Part shown: piece after piece, positions 25,645 to 35,500 of the stretch
Position numbering within the stretch: the stretch's first letter is position 1
Layout of the letters: each line of letters begins with the position of its first letter
From: SIG435 sp045530725
GTDB lineage: Bacteria > Bacillota > Clostridia > UMGS1810
Direction of reading: 5' to 3'
Assembly (NCBI GenBank): GCA_045530725.1
Contig: JAZSCT010000009.1
Span: 17,282-81,281 of the forward strand
Length of the DNA stretch: 64,000 nucleotides
Notes under the pieces: model-generated
Told to the model about the DNA's origin: nothing
Database searches by the model: none
The model's input: the letters and a program-made list of their open reading frames with translations, nothing else
Translations under genes and position numbers: made by a program

Positions 25645-27066
25645 TTATTTCAAAACGGATACAGCATCCGAAATCGTTTTTTCTAAAGCCTCTTTGCCAT
25701 ATTTATCAACTTCCGCCTTGTTTTTTTCACCATGAGTCAGGCATCCGGCTCCGCCGATACATCCTCCCACACAAGCCATTCCCTCAATGAAATTAGCATC
25801 CAAAAGATTCTTGCTCTTTTTGAGAAGTGCTACTCTGCACTCCTCAATTCCGTCACAAGCAATTGCTTTCAGATCGAAATCAATATTCTGTTCTTTAAGC
25901 CCCTGTGCCACCGCATCAGAAAGGCCACCGCTTCTGGCAAATATTCTGCCAAAGTAAGATGCATTTTCAAGTACTTCTTCGTCAAGTGATGTAATATCAA
26001 TATCTTTACTGTCATAGAGTGCCTGCAATTCTTCAAATGTAAGAACCGTATCCACATAAGACTTAACATCTTCACGCTTCGCCTCTGCTTTTTTTGCAGT
26101 ACAAGGTCCTATAAATATCACCTTTGCGTCATTGTCAGTTTCCTTTATATATTTTGCAAGAGTTGCCATTGGTGAAAGATTGTGGGAAATATGCTGAACC
26201 AGTTCAGGAAAAGCAGATTTCACATAAGAAACAAACGCCGGACAATATGAACTGGTCAAAAATCCCTTTTCTGCAAGTTCCTTCGACTCTTCCTGTGCCA
26301 CCATATCCGCACCGAGAGCTGCTTCTATTACTGTATAGAAGCCAAGTTCCTTAAGTCCTTTGATGACCTGTCCCAGTTTTGCATAAGTAAACTGACTTGA
26401 AATAGAAGGTGCAACAAGGGCATAAACCTTATAGTTTTTGTTGTTGTCACTGTTTTTAATCAGTTCAATAGCATCAAGAATGTAGGACTTGTCCATAATC
26501 GCGCCGAATGGGCACTGATAAACACAAGCTCCGCATCCTGTACATTTGTCATTGTCAATAGCAGCAGCATTATCCTCATTTATAGATATTGCTTTTACCT
26601 TGCATGCTTTCTGACATGGTCTCTTACGATTGATAATAGCAGAATAAGGACAAACCTTTGCACACTGTCCACACTCAACACATTTAGATTTATCTATATG
26701 CGCCACGTGATTTGAGTCAAATGTAATTGCCCCCCTCTTACATACATCTTCACAACGATGAGCCAGACATCCACGACAGGACTCTGTTACTACATATCCG
26801 GCAGAAGGACATTCATCACATGCGATATCAATAACCTCTATCACATTGGGATTCTGTTTATCTCCGCCCATGACAACTTTGATTCGTTCTTCCAGGATAG
26901 CCTTTTCTTTATATACACAGCAACGCATTGTGGGGACCTTTCCCGGAACAATGATTTCAGGAATTTTCAACAAGTTTTCAAGCAGTGTACCTTTCCAGGC
27001 AAAACGCGCAACTTCGCGAAGTACTTTGTATTGTAAATGCTGTACTTTGGTATCAAACTTCCTCAT
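25645..27066 (-). CDS. Monomeric [FeFe] hydrogenase, group B-like
   Basis: A 473-residue iron-only hydrogenase. The N-terminal 200 residues hold cysteine-rich Fe-S motifs (CDECPSAG, CRGCLAHRCEDVC, CVECGQCAKVCP, CTGCGACVYQCP). The H-cluster domain shows L1 as TSSYCPAF (about 271-278), L2 as GPCTAKKAEA and L3 as ACVGGCIGG. Tyr replaces the first Cys of the canonical TSCCP, the proton-relay position in well-studied enzymes. It should oxidize reduced ferredoxin to H2 or act in reverse. It lies behind a PP2C phosphatase and a sensory hydrogenase, an arrangement seen in clostridial hydrogenase loci. Confidence 0.9.
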   Translation of the reverse strand: MRKFDTKVQHLQYKVLREVARFAWKGTLLENLLKIPEIIVPGKVPTMRCCVYKEKAILEERIKVVMGGDKQNPNVIEVIDIACDECPSAGYVVTESCRGCLAHRCEDVCKRGAITFDSNHVAHIDKSKCVECGQCAKVCPYSAIINRKRPCQKACKVKAISINEDNAAAIDNDKCTGCGACVYQCPFGAIMDKSYILDAIELIKNSDNNKNYKVYALVAPSISSQFTYAKLGQVIKGLKELGFYTVIEAALGADMVAQEESKELAEKGFLTSSYCPAFVSYVKSAFPELVQHISHNLSPMATLAKYIKETDNDAKVIFIGPCTAKKAEAKREDVKSYVDTVLTFEELQALYDSKDIDITSLDEEVLENASYFGRIFARSGGLSDAVAQGLKEQNIDFDLKAIACDGIEECRVALLKKSKNLLDANFIEGMACVGGCIGGAGCLTHGEKNKAEVDKYGKEALEKTISDAVSVLK

Positions 27067-27078
27067 AATTTTTTCTCC

Positions 27079-28251
27079 TTAAAAATAACTCAATTTAATT
27101 CTTTTGCCCATCAACTTAAGGCTCTTTGAAAGTTCTTCCACAAGATTCATCTTGATACTGAAGTTTATGGGCAAATCAGGATTCTGATGAGCAGGATTAA
27201 TCGCACGCCCTACATAAAAATTAATATCGGTTGCTTCCTCAAACAATAACTGACATATAAGTGATGCACCGTCACGCTTGTAATTCCAGTGTTCATGCAG
27301 TTCATTATCCCCCAGATAATCCTTTGCATACTCAATTACTTTATTCATTGTAATAACACCCTCTGTCACCAGATCAACACCTTCAATTTTTGCAATTGGC
27401 GGAACATCTGACTTTTCGAAATTGAGGGTAGCCTGTAAAGGCTTGCCTAAATACTTTGCAGCAATAGATGATGTTGTGCCACCGCATATAATATGTTTGC
27501 CTTCCTTTGAAAAAAAAAGTGACATCATTTTGTCGCAATCATCCCTGTCACGAGGTGGTCCGAAAAGAAGATTCATAGGTACTCGTTTTCTGATTTTTAC
27601 AACACATGCCGTAGCATCATCGCCAGGCTCATATCCATAAAGTTTATCGCATTCATCAACCAGAAGAGTAGATAGATTTTTGGCAGTCAGACCGGTCATT
27701 GACATAACTTCCATATAATCAATTATATCCTCCCTCTTCCATCCGAAATTGAAAGAAGTACCGATGCCTGCATGCGGACATCCGTCACTCATAGCAATAA
27801 ACACATCATCCTCCTGCAAACGAACAACAGACTTAAATATCTTTTTGCCGCCAATATTCATCTCGGTCTTTGGATAATCATAATTCTTATTATTACGAAG
27901 TACAATAACCTGTGGGTTATCATACTGGATAATCTCAGCAGTTTCGTTATTTATGATATGCATAATTGTAAATGTAGAATATGCAACTCCACGAAGTGAA
28001 CAAACCGGAAGTGTCGCAGCAATTGTAGATACACATTCTTCAATAGACAACCCTGCTGCCATCATAGTGGAAATAATCTTGGATGTAAGTGTAGATAGAA
28101 TGCTTGCTTTAACACCACTTCCAAGTCCGTCTGCAAGAACAATAACTGTAGAATCATCATTTTGCTCAACAACTTCCACATGGTCACCGCAAAGTTGTTC
28201 TCCATGATGATTGATACTTTTCCAGCCGACATCTACACATAAATTATTCAT
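27079..28251 (-). CDS. SpoIIE/PP2C-type serine phosphatase of the hydrogenase locus
   Basis: A 390-residue PP2C-like phosphatase. Metal-binding aspartates are visible in VIVLADGLGSGVKAS, FIAMSDGCPHAG and EPGDDATACVVKI. About 150 further residues after the catalytic domain have no motif that I recognise. The start overlaps the sensory hydrogenase stop by 8 nt. In many clostridia such phosphatases sit between a PAS-bearing [FeFe] hydrogenase and a catalytic one, and are thought to relay an H2 or redox signal by dephosphorylating an unknown protein. No kinase or anti-sigma partner is encoded here. Confidence 0.85.
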   Translation of the reverse strand: MNNLCVDVGWKSINHHGEQLCGDHVEVVEQNDDSTVIVLADGLGSGVKASILSTLTSKIISTMMAAGLSIEECVSTIAATLPVCSLRGVAYSTFTIMHIINNETAEIIQYDNPQVIVLRNNKNYDYPKTEMNIGGKKIFKSVVRLQEDDVFIAMSDGCPHAGIGTSFNFGWKREDIIDYMEVMSMTGLTAKNLSTLLVDECDKLYGYEPGDDATACVVKIRKRVPMNLLFGPPRDRDDCDKMMSLFFSKEGKHIICGGTTSSIAAKYLGKPLQATLNFEKSDVPPIAKIEGVDLVTEGVITMNKVIEYAKDYLGDNELHEHWNYKRDGASLICQLLFEEATDINFYVGRAINPAHQNPDLPINFSIKMNLVEELSKSLKLMGKRIKLSYF

Positions 28252-29923
28252 CCTGTATCGACTCCTTCAACTTTGCGAGTGCAATTTTTGTTTCTGCTGC
28301 AGTTTCCCCAAGCAAAGATGCAATCTCCTGAACAATACGCATTTGTTTGTCAACTACCTTGTCTGCAACATCTATTGTCTGACGGGTAATATTTTCTTTT
28401 TTATATCGTTCCTGCTCCTCACCGGTAATATCGCGCATAATGACAATAAGCAGGTGAGAATCCTTATCATACAAAACAGACTGCTCTACAAAACGGTCGT
28501 ATTCTGCAAGATAGACTTTTTTGTCATGTATATTTCTTCCGGTACTTTTGACATCAATGAAATCCTCGGGATCCATTATACGAATAACCTTTGTACCCAA
28601 AACATCACTGCTTGAACGAATATTCATCATTCTCTGTGCTGCATCATTTATCTGTTGCACTTCCAGTTCCTCGTTAAGAACGATAAGACCATTGGGAGTA
28701 TTTTTGACGATAGTATCCGAAAAACTCTCTGCCTTGTCCTTCAAAAACGGAAGACACATAGTGATTTCTGCCTTCCCCTGACAAACAGCAATAGCCTTTT
28801 CTCTGCAAGTATTATATCCGCATGAACCACAATTGAGTTCATCACTTTCCTTAAATTTGCCCATCTGACGAAGAACATTGCAAATTTCTGTCTCTGTCGG
28901 TGGTTGCAATCTATGTTCAATATAGGAAAATTGTTTTCTTAAGTCCATCTTATCGGGCTGAACCACGTCAAAATCTTTATTTCCTGCATAATTTGCAATG
29001 GTGATAAAATCCTTTATGGGTGCACTGCGATGATATTTTTCCATAACAGGACCACCAATACAACTTCCCACACAAGCTGACATTTCTATAAAACATTTAT
29101 GAATTTTGCCGCTTTCTATATCACGAAGGGCATCAATACAATTTTCTATTCCGTCAAGTGCAATATAGGTGTAGCCCGGAGCATCCTTGGTCATTGTTTT
29201 AAGCACTCCGCCTGTAGTAGGGAAAAATCTCGCACGGCTTTCTTCACTTGAATCCATATCCTTTGCGATTTCTATACCTTCATCGTTTAGCCAATTTGTA
29301 AGTTCCTCAAAGGTCAAAACCGCATCCACAATTCCTTCATAATACTCTGCTTCATCCTTTTTCGCAACACAAGGACCTATAAATACCGTTTTTGCATCCG
29401 GATATCTCTTTTTGATATCCATACAATGTGCCTGCATAGGAGACATAACATCTGCCAGATATTCAAGTTCTGCAGGAAAACATTTCTGTATAAGCAGATT
29501 GATAGAATGACAACAAGAAGAAATCACAATGTCATGTTCCTCTTCTCTGAGTATTCTTTCATATTCATTTTTTACAATAGTTGCACCGACAGCAGTCTCT
29601 TCCACATCATAAATGCCAAGTTTTTTGAGAGCATCACGCATAGCGTTGATGCCAACACCTTCATAATTAGCCACAAAGGAAGGAGCAAGACTTACAATAA
29701 CGGGCTCTGTGCCTTGCATAAGCACTTTTACCTTTTCCGTTTCATCGACAATCTGTTTTGCATTCTGTGGACAGACAACAAAGCACTGTCCGCACAATAT
29801 ACACTCATTACCTATAATGTGTGCCTGATTACCGGAAAAGCGAATTGCTTTGACCGGACAATGCCGAATACATTTATAGCAATTTTTGCAATTTGACTTC
29901 TTTAACATAAGGCAATTTGACAT
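28244..29923 (-). CDS. Putative sensory [FeFe] hydrogenase with PAS domain (HydS, group C-like)
   Basis: About 559 residues in four parts: two [4Fe-4S] motifs (CKNCYKCIRHCP, CILCGQCFVVCP) in residues 10-60; an H-cluster domain with L1 SSCCHSIN, L2 GPCVAKKDEA and L3 ACVGSCIGG; an Fe-S motif CGSCGYNTC near residue 385; and a PAS domain (about 420-530) opening TIVKNTPNGLIVLNEELEV, then a helical tail. The C-terminal half replaces an electron partner by a signalling module. Related HydS proteins are H2 sensors with low turnover. The neighbouring PP2C phosphatase is the likely output. Start at 29923 follows GGGAAG. Confidence 0.9.
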   Translation of the reverse strand: MSNCLMLKKSNCKNCYKCIRHCPVKAIRFSGNQAHIIGNECILCGQCFVVCPQNAKQIVDETEKVKVLMQGTEPVIVSLAPSFVANYEGVGINAMRDALKKLGIYDVEETAVGATIVKNEYERILREEEHDIVISSCCHSINLLIQKCFPAELEYLADVMSPMQAHCMDIKKRYPDAKTVFIGPCVAKKDEAEYYEGIVDAVLTFEELTNWLNDEGIEIAKDMDSSEESRARFFPTTGGVLKTMTKDAPGYTYIALDGIENCIDALRDIESGKIHKCFIEMSACVGSCIGGPVMEKYHRSAPIKDFITIANYAGNKDFDVVQPDKMDLRKQFSYIEHRLQPPTETEICNVLRQMGKFKESDELNCGSCGYNTCREKAIAVCQGKAEITMCLPFLKDKAESFSDTIVKNTPNGLIVLNEELEVQQINDAAQRMMNIRSSSDVLGTKVIRIMDPEDFIDVKSTGRNIHDKKVYLAEYDRFVEQSVLYDKDSHLLIVIMRDITGEEQERYKKENITRQTIDVADKVVDKQMRIVQEIASLLGETAAETKIALAKLKESIQDE

Positions 29924-29928
29924 CCAGA

Positions 29929-30189
29929 TCACTTCCCTTCACTTTTTACAACCGCAAGGACCTTTTCGTTAAAAAATTCTTTCAGATTATTTTTTGTGAT
30001 GCCGAGACAAATCTCGTCATCCACCTGAACAGTCACGCCTTCACGATTACACTTGCCGATGCAAAAACTTCCCGCCAGTGAAATCTCATTCTCAAGATGG
30101 TATTCTTCAATCATTTTGGTAAGCATCTCTACAATTTCATAAGACCCCTTGAGGTGACAAGAACTGCCAACACATATTTGAATAATCAT
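29929..30189 (-). CDS. Thioredoxin-like [2Fe-2S] ferredoxin
   Basis: An 86-residue single-domain protein with the four-cysteine pattern of thioredoxin-fold ferredoxins: CVGSSCHLKG near the N terminus and FCIGKCNREG in the middle. These resemble the NuoE/HydC [2Fe-2S] domain without the helical N terminus. Its stop is next to the sensory hydrogenase start. It is a close paralogue of the gene just upstream. Likely electron carrier for the hydrogenases. Confidence 0.88.
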   Translation of the reverse strand: MIIQICVGSSCHLKGSYEIVEMLTKMIEEYHLENEISLAGSFCIGKCNREGVTVQVDDEICLGITKNNLKEFFNEKVLAVVKSEGK

Positions 30190-30196
30190 TTATATT

Positions 30197-30439
30197 TCAC
30201 ACCTTTGCTAAAACTTCGTTGTTAAAAAACTCATTCAATGTTTCGGGGGAAACAGAGTGAAAACTGTCATCAACCATTACACAGACTCCCTGTTGACATT
30301 TACCAAGACAAAATGTGCCGCCGAGAGTCACCTTTTCGCCTATGCCATTTTTTTCAATCAAAGACTGAAGCCCTTCAACAACCTGACGAGACCCTTTTAT
30401 ATGGCACGAACTACCAATACATACTGTGATTTTCATCAT
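30197..30439 (-). CDS. Thioredoxin-like [2Fe-2S] ferredoxin, first gene of the redox operon
   Basis: About 80 residues with CIGSSCHIKG and FCLGKCQQGV, the same fold as its downstream neighbour, from which it is separated by 7 nt. The pair looks like a tandem duplication that has diverged. Start at 30439 follows GAGAGG by 7 nt. It directly follows the operon promoter and Rex-like site. Confidence 0.88.
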   Translation of the reverse strand: MMKITVCIGSSCHIKGSRQVVEGLQSLIEKNGIGEKVTLGGTFCLGKCQQGVCVMVDDSFHSVSPETLNEFFNNEVLAKV

Positions 30440-30517
30440 ATACCATCCTCTCACTTTTTTCACTATTGATTACGTTTTGTAAGATAAATCCAGTTAATAA
30501 ACGAACAAAATTGCATT

Positions 30518-30535
30518 ATGTTAATATTTTAACAT
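30518..30535. promoter_or_regulatory. Rex-like operator overlapping the -10 box
   Basis: The palindrome ATGTTAATATTTTAACAT matches the clostridial Rex consensus TTGTTAANNNNTTAACAA at 12 of 14 fixed positions. It covers the -10 box of the redox operon promoter, so bound Rex would block transcription. Rex releases DNA when NADH is high, which fits an operon that disposes of reducing equivalents. No rex gene is in the window, so binding is inferred. Confidence 0.65.
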
Positions 30536-30554
30536 ACTTTATATGTATTTGCAA
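30526..30554 (-). promoter_or_regulatory. Promoter of the redox operon
   Basis: On the minus strand TTGCAA (30549-30554), a 17-bp spacer and TAAAAT (30526-30531). The first start codon lies 87 nt downstream of the -10 box. It is the only convincing promoter found before the 17-gene run. Confidence 0.7.
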
Positions 30555-30615
30555 GTACAAATAAATACAAATTTCAACATAAAGTATGAAAAAATTTAAA
30601 TATATTCAACAGTAC

Positions 30616-30642
30616 AAAAAAAGCGGCTATGCCGCTTTTTTT
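30616..30642. terminator. Bidirectional terminator
   Basis: A perfect 12-bp inverted repeat AAAAAAAGCGGC / GCCGCTTTTTTT with a 3-nt loop at the 3' end of the minus-strand pseudogene. It isolates the redox operon promoter from the genes to its right. Confidence 0.88.
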
Positions 30643-31119
30643 ATAAATCCATTTCTGAATATAATCCGAAGTGATCTGACGGATACATTCCATCCAGGCT
30701 TTCATCTATTAATGTCTGACACAATGGCTTCACACCATCGTCTGCAAAGATGAAATCTATATGAGAATCGCGGCTGACTGACGGGTAATATCCGTGATAG
30801 GTATCTCCGGTATAATTTTCGCACACGGCATTAACATCGGTGAAATACTTTGTGAGTTCTTCATATCCTTTACTCTTTGGTGTCATATTGAAATCACCTG
30901 TGATAAATGTGGGATAATCAGATATTTTCTCTGATCATACTCTTTCAGAAAATACTTATCTATATGTTCTTCCCATTTGGGTCTTATTTCCTGAAATCCC
31001 ATTACGTCTGCATCCTATGGAGATGTGACTTTACAAAGTCTTGGAGCACGTTGGCTGATTGCATTTCCGTTTTTGTCATCTCAACATCGGATGTTGAAAC
31101 TGATTACTTTGATTAACAT
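30641..31119 (-). pseudogene. Broken endonuclease/exonuclease/phosphatase family gene
   Basis: The 5' part from 31119 reads LIKVISFNIRC, then an in-frame TGA where the family has Trp, then SQRAPRL, another in-frame stop, and DADVMGFQEIRPKWEEHI. The 3' part, in a different frame from about 30905, reads ITGDFNMTPKSKGYE and ends with HIDFIF and PSDHFGLYSEMDL, the family's catalytic C terminus. Two nonsense codons, a frameshift and a missing middle (roughly 80 residues) show decay. Intact relatives are about 250-residue secreted or cytoplasmic nucleases. Confidence 0.85.
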
Positions 31120-31120
31120 A

Positions 31121-31678
31121 TTATCTACCTACGTATATCATATCACATTTATTTTTTATATCAAAAAAACCAAAATACTTTTCTTCCATAGGAATCCATT
31201 TATTCATAAAGTCTGATGCTTTGTCAGGGTTTCTTTGTAAGATTCTTTCTGACTGAGTATCTTTGTCGGCATCACAGAAAATAGTGAGATCATAATAATC
31301 ATAAATATCAGGATGACAGGAGTATGAGCCTTCTATAATAGTAAGCGGGGATTGTGAAATGTGGATTTCTTCCCCGAAGGTCATAGTCTTACATACAAAA
31401 GGTCTGTAACTGAACTTCTCTCCCTTTGACAATGGAATAAGAACTTCTGATTCAAACCTTTCTCTGTCGAAGTTTCCACCAGACTCTGATAATCTCTCTT
31501 CTGTCCGCTGATGTGACTGAAGAAAGAAATCATCAAGATGAATTATTTCTGACAAAAATATTTCATTTAGTTTATTTGCAAGAGTGGTCTTGCCTGATGC
31601 ACACCGTCCGTCAATCGCCAGAATTACGTTACCTTTCGCAGACAAAAGACGGTCAATTTCCATTATTATATCTGTCAT
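31121..31678 (-). CDS. Uridine kinase-like P-loop kinase
   Basis: A 185-residue P-loop kinase. Walker A is AIDGRCASGKTT (about residues 22-33), followed by IIHLDDFF with the catalytic Asp pair, a YRPF element, and IIEGSYSCHP where uridine kinases have a Walker B-like strand. It resembles the uridine kinase/phosphoribulokinase family but is shorter than Udk. The start overlaps the stop of an ECF S component gene, so import and phosphorylation of one substrate is plausible. The substrate is unknown. Confidence 0.8.
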   Translation of the reverse strand: MTDIIMEIDRLLSAKGNVILAIDGRCASGKTTLANKLNEIFLSEIIHLDDFFLQSHQRTEERLSESGGNFDRERFESEVLIPLSKGEKFSYRPFVCKTMTFGEEIHISQSPLTIIEGSYSCHPDIYDYYDLTIFCDADKDTQSERILQRNPDKASDFMNKWIPMEEKYFGFFDIKNKCDMIYVGR

Positions 31679-32220
31679 TATTTTCTCCCGAATCTAACAA
31701 ACTTTGCCTTATGAAGTGATACCATAAGTACCGGTATAAGGATTATCTGAATAATGATTCCCGGGATTGCATTTAAGAACGCACCCGATATAAACATAGC
31801 CAGAGTGAAACTTCCTCCCTTTATTCCAAGCAGTATCATCTGTGTTATTCCCCACACTATTCTTCCTGAAATCATACTTATGATGAGGCATCTTAAGAGA
31901 GATTTCACACATTTCCATCTAAACTTAAAATAAAGATATCCTGACACAAACCCATATGTTGCAAGTTCAAACGCCATTGCTACAGCATAGGGGTACATAA
32001 TTGGCATTCCGAAAATTAGAGAACGTGTCACAGGAAGGATGAATCCTACTATGAGACCATACTTCCATCCGCATATAAACCCTGTAAGTAGCACGGGTAT
32101 ATGCATGGGAAGGAGCATACTTCCTATTTCTTTCATCTGCCCTGTAAAGAAGGGTAGCACATAACCCATGCACAGAAACATTGCAGCAAGGGTGAGGTTT
32201 TTAAGTTTTTCATTTTTCAT
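31678..32220 (-). CDS. ECF transporter S component
   Basis: A 180-residue membrane protein with about six hydrophobic helices. It begins with LTLAAMFLCMGYVLPFF and has the substrate-domain pattern LPMHIPVLLTGFICGWKYG, typical of S components. Overlap with a P-loop kinase gene suggests that the imported compound is trapped by phosphorylation. The shared ECF energizing module lies outside the window. Different in sequence from the S component at 1330-1827. Confidence 0.85.
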   Translation of the reverse strand: MKNEKLKNLTLAAMFLCMGYVLPFFTGQMKEIGSMLLPMHIPVLLTGFICGWKYGLIVGFILPVTRSLIFGMPIMYPYAVAMAFELATYGFVSGYLYFKFRWKCVKSLLRCLIISMISGRIVWGITQMILLGIKGGSFTLAMFISGAFLNAIPGIIIQIILIPVLMVSLHKAKFVRFGRK

Positions 32221-32400
32221 AACATATCTCCATATATGTATTTATCATTGAATATTTTACTATCATAGAATTTCTTTGTCAATGTAAAATCCGTTGAAAT
32301 ATGGACAAAATTGTATTGTTTATTATAAAAGAAGAGAATATGAATCGGCAGCATACTTACAATCCCATGCCATATGCAAAAATAATATAAAAAATCTATA

Positions 32401-32529
32401 TGAGATATTTCGACTTTCGCTACCGCTCCGCTCAACATGACGTTTACGAATTTAGTTTGTCATTCTGAAGGAATTTGAAGAATCTCACAAGTATAGTTTA
32501 ACGAAAAAAGGTCCGTCTCTGAACTATAA
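32401..32529. repeat. Dispersed intergenic repeat, copy A
   Basis: About 129 bp matching copy B at 37847-37986 over most of its length. Shared blocks are TTTCGCTACCGCTCCGCTCA, a central GTCATTCTGA, GAAGAATCTCACAAGTAT and AACGAAAAA followed by GTCCGTCTCTGAA or GTACGTCCCTAAA. The left arm is a diverged inverted copy of the right arm. It lies in the 358-bp gap between the S-component gene and the secreted protein gene; the rest of that gap (32221-32400) has AT-rich DNA that probably holds the S-component promoter. Confidence 0.8.
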
Positions 32530-32533
32530 AAAA

Positions 32534-32566
32534 AGACAGCGTGAAGAAAATCTTCACGCCATCTTT
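32534..32566 (-). terminator. Terminator of the secreted protein gene
   Basis: Minus-strand stem GGCGTGAAGA / TCTTCACGC with a 4-5-nt loop and flanking A/T runs, 13 nt beyond the stop codon. Confidence 0.88.
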
Positions 32567-32578
32567 TGTATAAAAAAA

Positions 32579-35500
32579 CTACTTATTAGTTATATCTATT
32601 GGTTTCATATACGGATTACCCATATCAATGTCATCCCATACAAATGCATAGTATGTAACACCTGTCTTAGGAAGTGTAACTTTATCTGTCACTACAGGGA
32701 ATGAAGAGCCTACACTGAATAATTTTGGCAAAGATGCAACCATCTTAACCATTTTGCCTGTAACATCGTATGATGCAAGGATAAGTGTAAGGTTCATAGG
32801 TGTCTGTATTGATGATGAGAATACTGATGCAGTACCTACAAGGTTATCCCCTTCGGTCTGAACATCCACTCTGATGTTTGTTCCGATTTCTTCTACACAA
32901 ATATCATCCACATAGTATTTCGTCATAAACGGAACTGTATCGGTAAGACCATCTACATACTGGTCAATTCTCAAGGCATCGATTACTGTGTATTTGCCTG
33001 TTGAATCCATAGCACCAGCGATTTCATCTTCTGTAACTGTCCAGTAGATTTCAAACTCTGTCCAGGTGTCATAAGAAACATCCTTTACTACCTTGTACAT
33101 CACACAGTTTCTGTAATCGGAAGCAACTGTCTTATTGTCTGTGCCATTGTGAGGTGGTATGCCACCAAGACCCATTGCAAACTTTGTTCCTGTACCCTTA
33201 TCGGTGATAGGGTTGTCTATAGATGGTGTTTCTTCGTCAGATGATGCATAATATTTATCAAGGTAAACACTATCTGACGGAGCATATACCCATGCAGAGA
33301 TTCTGAATGTTCTTCCGATATCCTCATTTGTAAGAGGTGCATGGAAAATATTTGGAATTCTCATAGCACCGGTTGTCGCAGTCTTAACAGGTTTTGACTT
33401 GGAAGTCTGTGTAAGTGCACCTGTACCTGTATGTGTGATACCTGATGCTTCTACCTGTGGGTCTTCTCTACCATCACCCCAGTTGGTAACTGCAGCATGT
33501 TTGTTGCCTGAAATAGTCTTATCGAAGTCTGTATAGTTGAGTGTATAACCACCGGGCGCTCCTTTAGAGTAGAAATCATTGTGATCAGTGGTTGTAAATG
33601 TACCTGCCTTCACATCATCGAAGGACCAGTCCCATTTGTAGTTTGCAGGAACAGAATCATAAGTACCTACATATTCTTCAACTTTAAAATTATCCATATA
33701 GACTCCTGCAACTACATCGTTGTCAGCCATCTGCTCAAATTTTAAAAGGATTCCGTTTTTTTCAACAATATCCGTTGAACTTGCTTTAAATACTATTCCT
33801 ACCTTCTGCCACCTCCCTTTTTTTAGTGTGAAGGTATCAGATTTTGCTTGTTCGTTTGTTGTGTTTACATTTGCTTTATCGTCACTTCCCGTAGTCCATA
33901 TAAAGTTTCCTGTTGCATCATTATCAGTATCAAGTTTGGAATCGTGGAACTTCATCCAGAGAGAAACTCTGTACCAGTTGCCTTCTGTCATAGCAAAGTC
34001 ATCTCTTGTAAGTCCGTAGAGACGTGTTCCGGCATTTTTATTATAAACATATTCACCATCTTCTCCGTTTGTCGCTTCCTTGTCCGCCTTAAGCCAGGCA
34101 TTCATATGCATAAGACCTGTGCCAAATTCTTCTTCAAGCGCACCTTCAGCATCAGACGGTGGTTCAATATTTGACGAAGAGTATGTGAGAAGTTCATTCA
34201 TCTCACGATACGCTGTTTCTACCCCCTCTGACATTGCATAGCCAAAGAAGTTCATAGACATTGCTTTTTCTCCGGTTTCATTTCCATAAGTATAAATAGT
34301 CTTAAATCCGTCTGCAGTAACATCTCCTCTGTTTGCATCCACTCTGAAACGAGCGATATATGTAGCATCTGCAGTTGGATTTGATACTTTGATAGTTTCT
34401 TCTTCTGAAACAAGTTTACCATCTAAATACCAGCCAATGAATTTGGATGTTTCCTTTGCTGTAGCTGTAAGGGTGGTTTCTTCGTTATCCCAGATTTTGC
34501 CACCGCCTGTAACAGTACCCAATTCTTCAGAGTTTGCCTGTGCGGTGATTGTATATTGCATCATTTCTCTCACTTCAATATCATCGATGAAGAATGAGTC
34601 AACTGCAGGAACACCATTTTTACCAGCGCCTAAAGTGTTGATTCTCAATGCATTTATCATATTTGGAAGACCTGCATCATTTACACCTACATAATCAGAC
34701 TTCATTTCGAATGTAGTGGTGATCTTTGTCCATGTGTCGAACGGAACGTTATGTGATTGTTCCTGCTCACGAAAATCTCTGTATGATGCTTCGAAAAGTT
34801 TGGCGGTAACATTTGACAATCCGCCAACTTCAACTTCACTTACTGTAGTACCTTTTTCATAATAAGGATGGGCATCTACACCGCCAAACCCTGTTTTTAC
34901 AATTGTATAATCCTTCTTTGGTGTGGTTGTGTCTGTAATTGTTGTACTTATCTTTGCACTTGGCATATATACATAAGCAGATACTTCAAACTTTCTTCCT
35001 ACATCATCTGCACCAAGTTCACCGCCGAAGATATTGCTGATCTTAGCCCCGCCGTTACTGTTGGAGGTTCTGTCTGTTGTAAGGTCAACTCTCAATGAGT
35101 TGATACCTGAATGTGTTCTCTGTCCCAAGGTTGTGAAATATGTACCTGAAATGGAGTCGCCAAATGCTCTTACCATTGCAGAATATGCAATATCATCTGT
35201 GGTTTTGTCAGTTACTGATGAAGGTACTGCATAACTTGGCTTGTAGTACTCAATCTGTTGCGGATAACTAACAATAGACTCATTAGATACCGCCTTTGCT
35301 ACTTCATAAGTCCTTGCAGATGCACCATACTCAGAATTCACAGCAGCAACTGCTTCAAAGTCATTCACAGCGTGATAGCCTGAAGTTACTGAATTATCGC
35401 CAACATACTTTTCGATTGTAAGATCATCCATAAGTATAGTACAAGGTACCGCACTCTTGTATTTCGTAGTTAAAAAACGAATACCTGCTGTAGGGCCATT

